NCBI GenBank assembly: GCA_021713415.1
Contig: JAKJJQ010000003.1
Location: forward strand, 1 to 64,000
DNA: 64,000 nucleotides
From: M0027 sp021713415
Lineage (GTDB): Bacteria; Pseudomonadota; Gammaproteobacteria; Francisellales; Francisellaceae
Direction: 5' to 3'
A program made the translations under genes and the position numbers. Numbering within the stretch: position 1 is the first letter of the stretch; every line of letters begins with the position of its first letter. The notes below the pieces were generated by a model. The model did not search any database, was not told the origin of the DNA, and saw only the letters and a list, made by a program, of their open reading frames with translations. Shown here one piece after another: positions 54,226 through 63,515 of the stretch.

Positions 54226-56973
54226 CTAATTAAGCCATTTTTCATAAATTCTCTTTACCTTGCTATCATAAGGCTTTAATTTATCAATCTCAACTAACAA
54301 TGGTTGATTCTTGAATAAACAGTCATAACTTAAATCACGATAATAACAATAAGCTTCAATCAACATTTGCGCTTGTTGAAATTCAAGTAGCTGCGCACTT
54401 TCCATAGATTGAAAAATACGAATATTATCGCTAAATAGGCTAATTTCTTTATATTTACTGGTATATGCTAATGCCATATATTGAGCTAAAAACTCAATAT
54501 CGATCATACCACCTGGAGAAAATTTTAAATCAAAATAGCCATTTTTAGGTTTATATAGATTTTGATTCATTTTTTTACGCATCGTTATGATCTGATCTTT
54601 AAGTTCATCCAAATTTTTATTCCTAGCCAACACATGATAACGTATTAACTCAAACTTATTTTTAAGTACTTCACTACCACAGATCCAACGAGCACGCGTA
54701 ATGGCTTGATGCTCCCAAACCCAGGCTTGATTCATTTGATAATTTTCAAATGCATTAATATCAGAAACCAATAATCCAGTCTCACCCGATGGCCTTAATC
54801 TTAAATCAATGCTATATAACTTCCCTGAGTAACTTTCTGTTTGCATTAAGCTCACAAAAAGCTGTACGACTTTAACATACACTTTCGCTTGATTTTTTAA
54901 CTCATCAGACGAATCATAAAGAAAAATTAAATCAAGATCTGAGCCAAAGCCAAGTTCAAAGCCACCTAGTTTTCCATATGCGATAACAGCAAATGATTCT
55001 CTTAGGCGAGTATACTCACTATCCTTAATAGATAATCTACGTTTTATTTGCCTCCAAGCAGCATCTAACATCACTTCAATAATAGATTCAGCTAAAGCAC
55101 TTAAGACATCTGATGTTTCCATTAAAGTTAAGCTACGCTTAAATTCAGCAATAGCCACTTTAAAAACTTCTTCAACCTTAAAACGACGTACAGTTTCTAT
55201 TAACTCTTCTTTACTATTACTGTCAACTTGGCTAATCCGTTTTAATAAAAAAGTATTATAATCTGATTTATTTAAATACAGTTGCTTATGGTCATCAGAT
55301 AAAAACAATGCAGTTTCTAATAAATGAGGATACTGAATTAAACGCTGTGAAAACCAATTTCCTGTTGATATGATTTTAACTAGATCAGATAGCTGCGCTT
55401 TAGATTCAGCCAATAAATGCAAATAGGTGCTACGTCTAGCAATCGTTCTTAATAATTTTATTATATGTTCTAAAAGTGCATATTGTTCTTCTTTAGAATA
55501 AAGATAAACTTCAATTAAAAATGAAAATAGTAACTCATTAATCAAATGATAAGTTTGCTCGGATAATTGGCTATTTCGTTTTAATTTTGCTTTAAATGTA
55601 TTAATTAATGCCTCTATATCAGCTTCTTGTTCAATTTTTGCCAATACAGATTCAGTCGCGTGACTTTGATTTACTTTATGTGTTTGATCTATCTCTTTAA
55701 AGTGAGTTAACTGATCAAATGCCACCTGTACGGCTTTCGCTATTTGTTTGTAATCAGCAAACAAATCCTGCCAACTATCATAAGATAGCATTTTACTTGC
55801 TCTTATTTGATTTAATTCTTTTTTAGGCAAATGATGCCTTTGTTGGTCATTGATCATTTGCAATACATTTTCTAAGTTTCTAAGAAATACATAATGTTGA
55901 TACAGTTGATCTGCAATTGATTGATCAATATGTTGGTATTTTGCTAGATTCATCAGTGCATCATGTAAATGACAGGTTCTTAAGTGACGATTTTGACCAC
56001 CATAAATTAATTGATAACATTGAACAATAAACTCTATCTCACGAATACCACCTCGGCCAAGCTTAATATTAAAACGTAAACGCTCAATCTGCATCTCTTT
56101 AAGAATTTTACTTTTCATACGCCGAATAGCATCTAAAACTGTATAATCCATATAATTTCGATAAACAAAATCACTAATAACCTGATTAACTTGTTCATTC
56201 ATAGTTGCTACTTGACGCGCTTTTATTAATGCATATCGCTCCCATTCTCTGGCATGTTTAATACAATAAGATTGAAAACTTGAAATTGAACATACTAACG
56301 GCGCACCTTCTCCAAATGGCCTTAAGCGCATATCAACTCGATAGACAAAGCCATCTTTAGTTAACTGACTTAAATATTGAATAAACCGTTGTGCAACATT
56401 CGTATAAACTTTTAATGGGTCAAATGATAATTTATTTTTTTCATCATACAAAAAAATTAAATCAATATCAGATGAAAAATTTAGCTCATTGCCACCTAAT
56501 TTACCTAAAGCCAATGTAATCAGTGGTGGTAAATGATCCAAATTAAATTGTGCTTTTATATCTGCGTATGTTTTCTCTAAAGTGATTTTAATTAAATGAT
56601 CGGCTAATGATGATAGATGCTTGGCAATTAGTTCAAACGGTTGCTTTTGATTAATCATGTGATGAATAATTATTACCGAATGAAGTCTTCTAAATAGGCG
56701 AATGGCTTGATTAAAATCTTTTATAGCGTGCTTTAGAATAAACTCATCATATGCTTGAGTATAGTTTTTTGGCAAGGCAGATATCACTGCCTCTACAAAT
56801 AGATCAAGATGTTGTTTGGCAAATAAAACAATAAAAGGTGAATTATCAAATAAAAATTCAATCTGTGAACGACTTAATTTATTTAGAATTTGGTCATTGT
56901 TGATCTCATTTAATTGTTTGAACACTAATTCAATTAATTCATTATATTGATTATCTTTGCTTAACTCGGCCAT
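54226..56973 (-). CDS. glnE: Bifunctional glutamine-synthetase adenylyltransferase/deadenylase GlnE
   Basis: A 915-residue enzyme that adenylylates and deadenylylates glutamine synthetase. Two homologous nucleotidyltransferase domains are visible: GKLGGNELNFSSDIDLIFLYD near residue 185 and GKLGGFELGFGSDLDLIFLYD near residue 680. The Asp-x-Asp triads are intact in both. The frame opens with TTG at 57018; the ATG at 56973 has GGAAG upstream. It starts 11 bp after tag. Confidence 0.93.
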   Translation of the reverse strand: MAELSKDNQYNELIELVFKQLNEINNDQILNKLSRSQIEFLFDNSPFIVLFAKQHLDLFVEAVISALPKNYTQAYDEFILKHAIKDFNQAIRLFRRLHSVIIIHHMINQKQPFELIAKHLSSLADHLIKITLEKTYADIKAQFNLDHLPPLITLALGKLGGNELNFSSDIDLIFLYDEKNKLSFDPLKVYTNVAQRFIQYLSQLTKDGFVYRVDMRLRPFGEGAPLVCSISSFQSYCIKHAREWERYALIKARQVATMNEQVNQVISDFVYRNYMDYTVLDAIRRMKSKILKEMQIERLRFNIKLGRGGIREIEFIVQCYQLIYGGQNRHLRTCHLHDALMNLAKYQHIDQSIADQLYQHYVFLRNLENVLQMINDQQRHHLPKKELNQIRASKMLSYDSWQDLFADYKQIAKAVQVAFDQLTHFKEIDQTHKVNQSHATESVLAKIEQEADIEALINTFKAKLKRNSQLSEQTYHLINELLFSFLIEVYLYSKEEQYALLEHIIKLLRTIARRSTYLHLLAESKAQLSDLVKIISTGNWFSQRLIQYPHLLETALFLSDDHKQLYLNKSDYNTFLLKRISQVDSNSKEELIETVRRFKVEEVFKVAIAEFKRSLTLMETSDVLSALAESIIEVMLDAAWRQIKRRLSIKDSEYTRLRESFAVIAYGKLGGFELGFGSDLDLIFLYDSSDELKNQAKVYVKVVQLFVSLMQTESYSGKLYSIDLRLRPSGETGLLVSDINAFENYQMNQAWVWEHQAITRARWICGSEVLKNKFELIRYHVLARNKNLDELKDQIITMRKKMNQNLYKPKNGYFDLKFSPGGMIDIEFLAQYMALAYTSKYKEISLFSDNIRIFQSMESAQLLEFQQAQMLIEAYCYYRDLSYDCLFKNQPLLVEIDKLKPYDSKVKRIYEKWLN

Positions 56974-56984
56974 TGCTTCCAATA

Positions 56985-57557
56985 TTAATCTGTATTTAGT
57001 TGATGATAACGAAAACAATCCGTTGTATGGTCATTGACCATACCAGTTGCTTGCATAAATGCATAACAAATTGTAGGGCCTACAAATTTAAAACCTTTCT
57101 TTTTTAAATCTTTTGACATTGCGATTGAAATATCACTTTCTGATGGCACTTCTGATCTATCCTTCCAATGGTTAATAATTACCTTACCATCTACAAATGA
57201 CCATAAGTAATCACATAATGAACGCTGTTGATTTAACTCTATACAAGCACGCGCATTGTTAATAATTGCATTAATTTTTAATTTATTTCGGATAATACTA
57301 GCATCTTGAAGTAATGACTGAATTTTTTTGTCATCATACTGGGCAATTAATTGAATATTAAACTGATCAAATAATACCCTATAAGCGTTGCGTTTTTTTA
57401 AAATTGTAATCCAGCTTAATCCAGCTTGCATGCCTTCTAAAGACAAAAATTCAAATAATTGTCGCTCATCATAAACTGGTACACCCCATTCATGATCATG
57501 GTAGCCTAGATAAAGTGGATCATCATTAACCCAGAAACAGCGTCTTTTATCCTGCAT
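56985..57557 (-). CDS. tag: DNA-3-methyladenine glycosylase I
   Basis: A 190-residue base-excision enzyme removing 3-methyladenine. It has RCFWVNDDPLYLGYHDHEWGVP, LEGMQAGLSWITILKKR, and KFVGPTICYAFMQATGMVNDH. Cys and His ligands at the ends build the zinc site. The ATG at 57557 is preferred to the TTG at 57563. It overlaps the end of the upstream small gene by 11 bp. Confidence 0.93.
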   Translation of the reverse strand: MQDKRRCFWVNDDPLYLGYHDHEWGVPVYDERQLFEFLSLEGMQAGLSWITILKKRNAYRVLFDQFNIQLIAQYDDKKIQSLLQDASIIRNKLKINAIINNARACIELNQQRSLCDYLWSFVDGKVIINHWKDRSEVPSESDISIAMSKDLKKKGFKFVGPTICYAFMQATGMVNDHTTDCFRYHQLNTD

Positions 57558-57810
57558 GTTCAAATGCGCCTGAAATGCTTAGAAAACATTTTTGATAAAG
57601 CTTTAAAAAATCATCTGCTGATGTAATTGTTTCATATTCACTTGCAAGTTTTGTTAGCTCTATTGCAGAAGAAACAAGACTGCCTAATGCTTGCGCAATT
57701 TCTTGATTTTCCATTGCATCAGTATGCGATAAAAGTTGATCTAAATCTAATGGAAAATCTGTCATTTCATCATTTAAGTTTTGCTTATTTTTAGAAGCCA
57801 TGATTTTCAT
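57547..57810 (-). CDS. Small hypothetical protein
   Basis: An 87-residue acidic helical protein with no recognised motif. AAGGAG lies just before the ATG at 57810; a second ATG three codons on is possible. The stop lies inside the tag start, so it is the first gene of the tag-glnE unit. The function is unknown. Confidence 0.6.
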   Translation of the reverse strand: MKIMASKNKQNLNDEMTDFPLDLDQLLSHTDAMENQEIAQALGSLVSSAIELTKLASEYETITSADDFLKLYQKCFLSISGAFEHAG

Positions 57811-58229
57811 TTTCTCCTTGGTTAACGAAACTTAAATTTATCATAAAATAATTTACATCTAAAAACAATTTAAGCTTAAAATCATTAATTCAAATTAATA
57901 TACTTACAAAATATAAAAAACTAATCATTATATTCTTATATTTGGAATCACTACTTAAAAAATTTAATTTATTGCAAATAATATAGATTTATTAAAAAAA
58001 TTATTTCAAGAAAATTCACATTCATTCACTCCAAGTATTTCATTATTATAAAAGAAGTTTTTAAAAATTTATCATGTTATTTTTATACCAATTAACTTCT
58101 TATTTTTTATCTTTCTATTTCAATAAGCCAGCACAAAATCTTTGTTCGGACTTATACAAAATGTTAGATTATGATTTTAAGTCAGAATGATTATATAAAA
58201 TAATTAACTTAATTAATAAGGGGTGCTTT
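57811..58229. promoter_or_regulatory. AT-rich divergent promoter region
   Basis: These 419 bp separate the tag-glnE operon from the 933-residue protein gene, which are divergent. I see no gene, repeat or strong palindrome. The sequence is extremely AT-rich. The promoter of the effector-like gene presumably lies in the last 100 bp. Confidence 0.5.
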
Positions 58230-61031
58230 ATGCCAGGAAATAAACGTTTACATGCAGTTATTATAGATGGATCATTTGGAGTTAATGATAATCTTGGGAG
58301 AGGTCCTATTTCAGATACTTATCAGCAAGTAATATATGAAATACAAGGATTGGCTATTTCAAACTTATGGAAAACAATAGATGATAAACCTCTAAGCTCT
58401 GCTTACGCTGCTAAGTTCATTCAATCAATGATAGAAGCAAATGGAGGTAACCCTGATATTCTTGGTGTAGCTCCCAAAGTAGCTAATCATAAAGCAGTCC
58501 AAAGAACACTATTTGCACAATTTATGCAAACATCAGATTACTCCCCTGATTTTATTTCGGTTAATAACCCAAGGGATGGTCGAAAGCTCACAGACCCAGA
58601 AAAAGGAAAAATCAAAGCTTTCTTAGAAATGCATGATTATAGAATTGCTATTAAATCAGATGGTATCTTAAGCACGGGCAACTTTTTTATTAACGGCACC
58701 AAAGACCGAGAAATGGCACTTCAAGCCGTATATGAAGAAATAAATAATAGAATCTGTAAAACAGGCCGACCTTTTGTTATAGAACAATTACAGATGCTTA
58801 CAGATACTAGTGATGCCTTTATAAAGCAACATAAAAACCCTGACCAACAAGAAGAAGAGCAAGAATCTAAAAAAGCTCAAAGCCCTGGAGTATTTGAAAG
58901 ACGATTACTAATTTATCAAACAGATGAAGAAGGTAATATCTCAGATATAGAGATGTTTACTAAAATCTATGACCAAGTAGTCGACAGGGCTAAAACAACT
59001 GACAATCATAAAAGTGATCAAGAAAAAGACATATATAGCTATTCAACTGGCGCTTTAGAAAATTGTTTAACCCTTGAAGAATTGAGAAAAGCACAAGGTA
59101 AATTAAGTGAAGCAGATAGAAGATTTGCACATGATATTGTCTATACGGTTGAAGGAAAAATACAGCCACAAAAAGGTCGAATTCGTAAACATTGCTTAAG
59201 TGATGAGGACTTCGAACAAGCTGTTAAATCGCTTGAGTCTGTAGAACAAAAGATTGCTGAAAATGATATTGAACAAATGTTAGTTAACCCTGAAATATCT
59301 AGAATGGATAAGAATCTAATAGATAATATTAAAGATATTTCTAGGCACTATGGTTTAAGCTCTGAACACCGATCTCAAGCAGTTGAGACAGCGACTTATG
59401 TTGATAATTACTTAAAATTAAAACGGCTAGGATTAGACACTGCGACTAATTTAGAATTATTAGTTATGAAGCCATATCAATGTACTGAATTACTAAATAA
59501 GAATATAGATTCTAGTAAAGTTGAGAAAAAACTTCGTGATTTTATGTCTTTAATAATCATTGAACGCACTAGAGAAATAGCCAAAAAAATTGGAGAAGAC
59601 GGATTAAATCTTAGTGATGAAGAAAAGAAAAACACCTATCTAGCTATTTTTGAACAACTACTTGATCAATCAGTTATACAGCAGAATGAATACATAGCAC
59701 TTAAAGATCACTTTACTCAACAGTTTGAAGATATCCTTAAAAAACGTAGCGCAGATGTTACATCTGGCGATATTGCGGAACTATTTAAAATAAATTTTGC
59801 AGGCTATATTGATAATCAAGTCTTTAGAGTATACCCCTTATTAAACATTAGAGACTTTACTCAAGCCTGTGAAAATAAACTTACCGAACTAAATCATTAC
59901 CAACCCCCTCAAATAATGGAAGCGCCACAAGCATCAAAAAGACAGCAACTAGTGGAAACTTTTAGGGGCTTTAGAGCACATTTAGCTACTTTATCCGAAC
60001 ATGCTAGAGCCAATCGACAAGCTGCTATGAGTCATATTGACGATTTCATAGCAGATACAAGACATTTAGACAGTCAAGCTAAATTAGAGGTATTTAGTCG
60101 CGCAACTGCCACTTTATCCCCACAAGAAGAAGGCGATGGTTATTTAATAGAAAGCTTATTAGGTGACACTAGCTTCAATGAGCTTGTTAAAAGCCAACAT
60201 ACATTTCCTGAAGCAGGTTTTTCAGGCTCAGAAGAAGAAAAATCAGCATTAATTGAAGATGAGTTTAAATCATTTATGCAAACTAGAATTATGAGTGATC
60301 CTAATTTTGATTATATCTCTTTTAAAGAAGCATTTGCTCCACTTGATGTTGAACTAATCGCACTAATGGACTCTGTTGAAAGTTTAACATCTAACATGAA
60401 TCAAGCAGAAGTACATAATACATATAAAGTTGAAGTTTATTCGCATCTTTTAGCCATATTGCATTTAGATAACGAATTTAATACTTTTAAACCTGTAGCA
60501 CTTCAACATAATGACCCGATCGATTCAGAGTATATTGACTTGAAATTTAAAAGGCTAATAGAGCAAACTCTAAAAATTGACCCTACTCTGAAAGCAGAGT
60601 TATATAGGTTAAAAAAAGCAGTGGATGTTAAAGTTAATGAATATTCTAAGCCTAAGTTTGAAGAAGAAGATCAAGAGTCTATTATAGTGCGTAAAAAAGG
60701 AAAGGAAAAAGAAAAAACTAATCAAAAATCTGAAGGAAAAGAACAATTAAGAAGTCTCCACAGATTTAACATGGAAAAAGTTCCAAGAGACTTACACCCA
60801 CACATGCCCATGATGAGTCAAGCTCAAACAAGCACAGCACCTACCCCCACTGCATCTTCGAACTCAAGTTCATCTTCAAGTTCATCTTCAAGTTCATCTT
60901 CAAGTTCATCTTCAAGTTCATCTTCAAGTTCAAATGAACCTATACCTTCTAGTTCTGAGAACCCTCAAGCAATAGTTTATCGAAGTCTAGCTCATAAACA
61001 CACAACACAGACAAAAGAAAATGGTTTTTGA
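58230..61031 (+). CDS. Large effector-like protein with ATP-grasp-like N-terminus and poly-Ser tract
   Basis: A 933-residue protein with no signal peptide. Residues about 85-190 read like the ATP-grasp fold of GARS-type enzymes: ANHKAV (Lys88), YRIAIKSDGILSTGNFFINGTKD (Lys142), PFVIEQL (Glu185). I do not see the second metal-ligand motif, so it may be degenerate. The middle (330-790) is a long helical region. Residues 879-901 are 23 consecutive serines from a 12-bp repeat, flanked by Pro/Thr. AAGGGG precedes the ATG and the protein starts MP, like two other candidate effectors. It is probably secreted, but this is inference. Confidence 0.6.
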   Translation: MPGNKRLHAVIIDGSFGVNDNLGRGPISDTYQQVIYEIQGLAISNLWKTIDDKPLSSAYAAKFIQSMIEANGGNPDILGVAPKVANHKAVQRTLFAQFMQTSDYSPDFISVNNPRDGRKLTDPEKGKIKAFLEMHDYRIAIKSDGILSTGNFFINGTKDREMALQAVYEEINNRICKTGRPFVIEQLQMLTDTSDAFIKQHKNPDQQEEEQESKKAQSPGVFERRLLIYQTDEEGNISDIEMFTKIYDQVVDRAKTTDNHKSDQEKDIYSYSTGALENCLTLEELRKAQGKLSEADRRFAHDIVYTVEGKIQPQKGRIRKHCLSDEDFEQAVKSLESVEQKIAENDIEQMLVNPEISRMDKNLIDNIKDISRHYGLSSEHRSQAVETATYVDNYLKLKRLGLDTATNLELLVMKPYQCTELLNKNIDSSKVEKKLRDFMSLIIIERTREIAKKIGEDGLNLSDEEKKNTYLAIFEQLLDQSVIQQNEYIALKDHFTQQFEDILKKRSADVTSGDIAELFKINFAGYIDNQVFRVYPLLNIRDFTQACENKLTELNHYQPPQIMEAPQASKRQQLVETFRGFRAHLATLSEHARANRQAAMSHIDDFIADTRHLDSQAKLEVFSRATATLSPQEEGDGYLIESLLGDTSFNELVKSQHTFPEAGFSGSEEEKSALIEDEFKSFMQTRIMSDPNFDYISFKEAFAPLDVELIALMDSVESLTSNMNQAEVHNTYKVEVYSHLLAILHLDNEFNTFKPVALQHNDPIDSEYIDLKFKRLIEQTLKIDPTLKAELYRLKKAVDVKVNEYSKPKFEEEDQESIIVRKKGKEKEKTNQKSEGKEQLRSLHRFNMEKVPRDLHPHMPMMSQAQTSTAPTPTASSNSSSSSSSSSSSSSSSSSSSSSSSNEPIPSSSENPQAIVYRSLAHKHTTQTKENGF
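60865..60932 (+). repeat. 12-bp in-frame tandem repeat encoding poly-serine
   Basis: Five perfect copies of CAAGTTCATCTT run from 60865 to 60924, followed by an 8-bp partial copy. The unit is divisible by three, so copy changes lengthen or shorten the serine linker without frameshift. It lies inside the 933-residue gene. Confidence 0.9.
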
Positions 61032-61057
61032 TTGATTACTATCGAAGAAGTCAAATA

Positions 61058-62116
61058 TTATAGCTGTAAAAATGCATTAACTACTTCAGTAACGCTTATA
61101 TCTTGAGCATTTTTAGATGGGCTTTGTAATAAGTGATGTTTAACTTTCCAAGGCTTCCAGTTATCGGCATTGGTACTACCAAAAATTGCAACCATTTGAT
61201 TAACTAGTGCTGCTGCAATATGCATTGTACCACCGTCACAACAAATAAAAGAATCACATAAAGAAACACCGGCAATTAGCTCTGATAAATGTTTAGTTTC
61301 AACAAAATATAAATTAATCCCTTTGATATGGCTTAACTGTTCTTTCAGATACTCTGCCTTTTCATCATCGCCTGGATGCAATGGATTATTTTCTGACCCC
61401 GGTGACCAAAAAACTAAAATTGGTTGTGTAATATTATTTGCATGTATTTGTTTAATCAATTCAACATATGACTCAATCGGCCAACGATTTTGAGGTTTTC
61501 TTGAACTTAAATGAACACCAATAGGTTTATCTTCATCGTTAATATTAAATCTTTCTTTTAATGCATCAACTAACTTATTATCTGGATAAAGCAACATCTC
61601 TCCCGGATCTTTTGTTAAACCTAATACTTTTTTACCAAGGTTATAGACAAGCTCTACCTCATGTATTTTATCTCTATCTTGACTCTCAATTGCAGCAAAT
61701 AGTTTACTTTTTTGATTAGGCCTATCTACATAACCAATTAATTTTTTAATTCCAGCAAGTGAAACATAACCTACTTCTTTTTCTTTAAACCCACCTGCTG
61801 CTAGTAAGGCATAATCATAACGTTCTTTCTTTAAACGTCTAAAAAACAAAAATTTATTAATGTATGTTTTAATTAAACTTCCCTTTCTATGTTTCGCTTT
61901 TTCATAACTAATTATTTTTCTAATATAGGGGTTATTTGCTAGCACCGTTTCATTATAAGTGTTTAACATAACATCCATTGTAACGCTTGGATATTGTTCT
62001 TTAATTGCTTTAATCAATGGTGTTGTACAAACCAAATCTCCAATATTATCTGCCCTTACAACTAATAATTTTTTATTTTCCAAATTAACTGGTTGCATAG
62101 TAATGTTCACATCCAT
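61058..62116 (-). CDS. Glycosyltransferase family 9 (heptosyltransferase-like)
   Basis: A 352-residue GT9 enzyme with KLLVVRADNIGDLVCTTPLIKAI and the donor-binding CCDGGTMHIAAAL. It resembles LPS core heptosyltransferases but is distinct from WaaF in this window. The first ATG at 62116 is taken; one at 62098 is possible. It is divergent from the O-antigen ligase gene, and together they probably build the LPS core. Confidence 0.85.
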   Translation of the reverse strand: MDVNITMQPVNLENKKLLVVRADNIGDLVCTTPLIKAIKEQYPSVTMDVMLNTYNETVLANNPYIRKIISYEKAKHRKGSLIKTYINKFLFFRRLKKERYDYALLAAGGFKEKEVGYVSLAGIKKLIGYVDRPNQKSKLFAAIESQDRDKIHEVELVYNLGKKVLGLTKDPGEMLLYPDNKLVDALKERFNINDEDKPIGVHLSSRKPQNRWPIESYVELIKQIHANNITQPILVFWSPGSENNPLHPGDDEKAEYLKEQLSHIKGINLYFVETKHLSELIAGVSLCDSFICCDGGTMHIAAALVNQMVAIFGSTNADNWKPWKVKHHLLQSPSKNAQDISVTEVVNAFLQL

Positions 62117-62259
62117 CTTTAAGTTAAAATTTATGCAAAATTATATCATCTTTCATTAAAACAAAAAGAATTAACCCAATAAATTCTAGGCAATTAATTA
62201 AAATAAACTATAATACATCCTAAAATGAAATACTGATGCCACATAGGTAAGACTTAACA

Positions 62260-63510
62260 ATGTTAACTAACATCCAAAAAATAAGAACCTTTTTTTTATA
62301 TTTATCTGCAATTGCTTTTTTAATTCCATTTGCATGCTTTGGATTAGGTAGAGCCTTAACTACAATTCCTCTTGGTATTGCAATTGTTTGTGCATTAATT
62401 GGTGGTGATATCAAAGGAGCCATTTATTATTTAAAAACCAATAAATTCCTTATACCAATGCTACTTTTACCTTTAATGATGTATATCGGTATTTTTTATA
62501 CACCACAGCCACTACAGGAAAATGCCTGGAGTATTGCAAATAAATATAACTGGCTAATTTTTCCACTACTATTAACGCCTATGCTAATTTGTATATTTAA
62601 CCAAAGAAACTGGCAATTAACTGCTTATAATTTTTTTATTATCAGCGCAATTATCATAGCGTTAATTGGTATACTTTCTACCTATAGTAATAGTTTCTTT
62701 CAGTGGATATTAAATTTTACTGATTATCAAAGACAAGGTGTACACTCAAGCCCATTACAATCGCACACTGAAACTGGCTTTATAACCGCTTTAGGTGCTT
62801 TTTTCTGTGTTACCTTGCTAAAATATCATCAACATTATCTGTTAAAGCTACTTTATGGCGCATTATGGCTATTAAATAGCTTTTATATATTATTTATTAA
62901 TACCAGTAAAACTGGCTTATTACTATATGTCATATTACTGGTCATTTTTAGCTTGCAATATCTTATTAAAAGCTGGAAACAGGCAGTCATAGGTTTTATC
63001 TGCTTAGTTATTATTGCATCTGGCGCTATGCTTTTAAACCCTTACAATCATTCACGAATAGAAAGGCTCTATTCATCAATTGTGCAGGTAGATAAAAACG
63101 CTGATGAAACTTCATTTGGCCAACGCTTCATTATGTTAGACTTAGCAATCAAGCAATTTAAAAAATCACCTATTATTGGCTCAGGTACTGGTACCCCTAT
63201 TCAAGGAAACTGGCTTGACCTTAATAATCCTAACTTAACAACCAGTGACCCACATAGCGAATTTTTATTTGTTATGACTAAAATTGGCATTGTTGGATTA
63301 GTACTCTTAATACTTTATTTTGCTATGATGATTTATGATAGCCTATTTATTATCAGAAAAGGAATTGAAGCAAATATGGCACTTGGAGTATCTATAAGTT
63401 TTATTTTTTATGCTTTTGTTGAATCTATTTTATATCATAACCCTGCATCATATGAAGTGGCATTTTTTGTAAGTTTATTGTTCTTATCAAATCTTAAAAA
63501 GCGAAGCTAA
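62260..63510 (+). CDS. O-antigen ligase family protein (Wzy_C/WaaL-like)
   Basis: A 416-residue protein with about 12 membrane helices. The long periplasmic loop carries the Wzy_C region with SGTGTPIQGNW and DPHSEFLFVMTKIGIVGLVLL, where the His is the catalytic-type residue of WaaL ligases. It attaches O-polysaccharide to lipid A-core. It ends 5 bp before udp, which converges from the other strand. Confidence 0.85.
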   Translation: MLTNIQKIRTFFLYLSAIAFLIPFACFGLGRALTTIPLGIAIVCALIGGDIKGAIYYLKTNKFLIPMLLLPLMMYIGIFYTPQPLQENAWSIANKYNWLIFPLLLTPMLICIFNQRNWQLTAYNFFIISAIIIALIGILSTYSNSFFQWILNFTDYQRQGVHSSPLQSHTETGFITALGAFFCVTLLKYHQHYLLKLLYGALWLLNSFYILFINTSKTGLLLYVILLVIFSLQYLIKSWKQAVIGFICLVIIASGAMLLNPYNHSRIERLYSSIVQVDKNADETSFGQRFIMLDLAIKQFKKSPIIGSGTGTPIQGNWLDLNNPNLTTSDPHSEFLFVMTKIGIVGLVLLILYFAMMIYDSLFIIRKGIEANMALGVSISFIFYAFVESILYHNPASYEVAFFVSLLFLSNLKKRS

Positions 63511-63515
63511 TATAT

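Noticed and set aside
36190..58235. PmrA-type boxes upstream of the effector-like genes
   Set aside because: CTTAA-containing stretches occur, but directly beside the ribosome-binding site rather than in promoter position, and they are common in AT-rich DNA.
60865..60932. CRISPR-like or RNA repeat array
   Set aside because: The units are contiguous 12-bp copies without spacers and lie in frame inside a gene.
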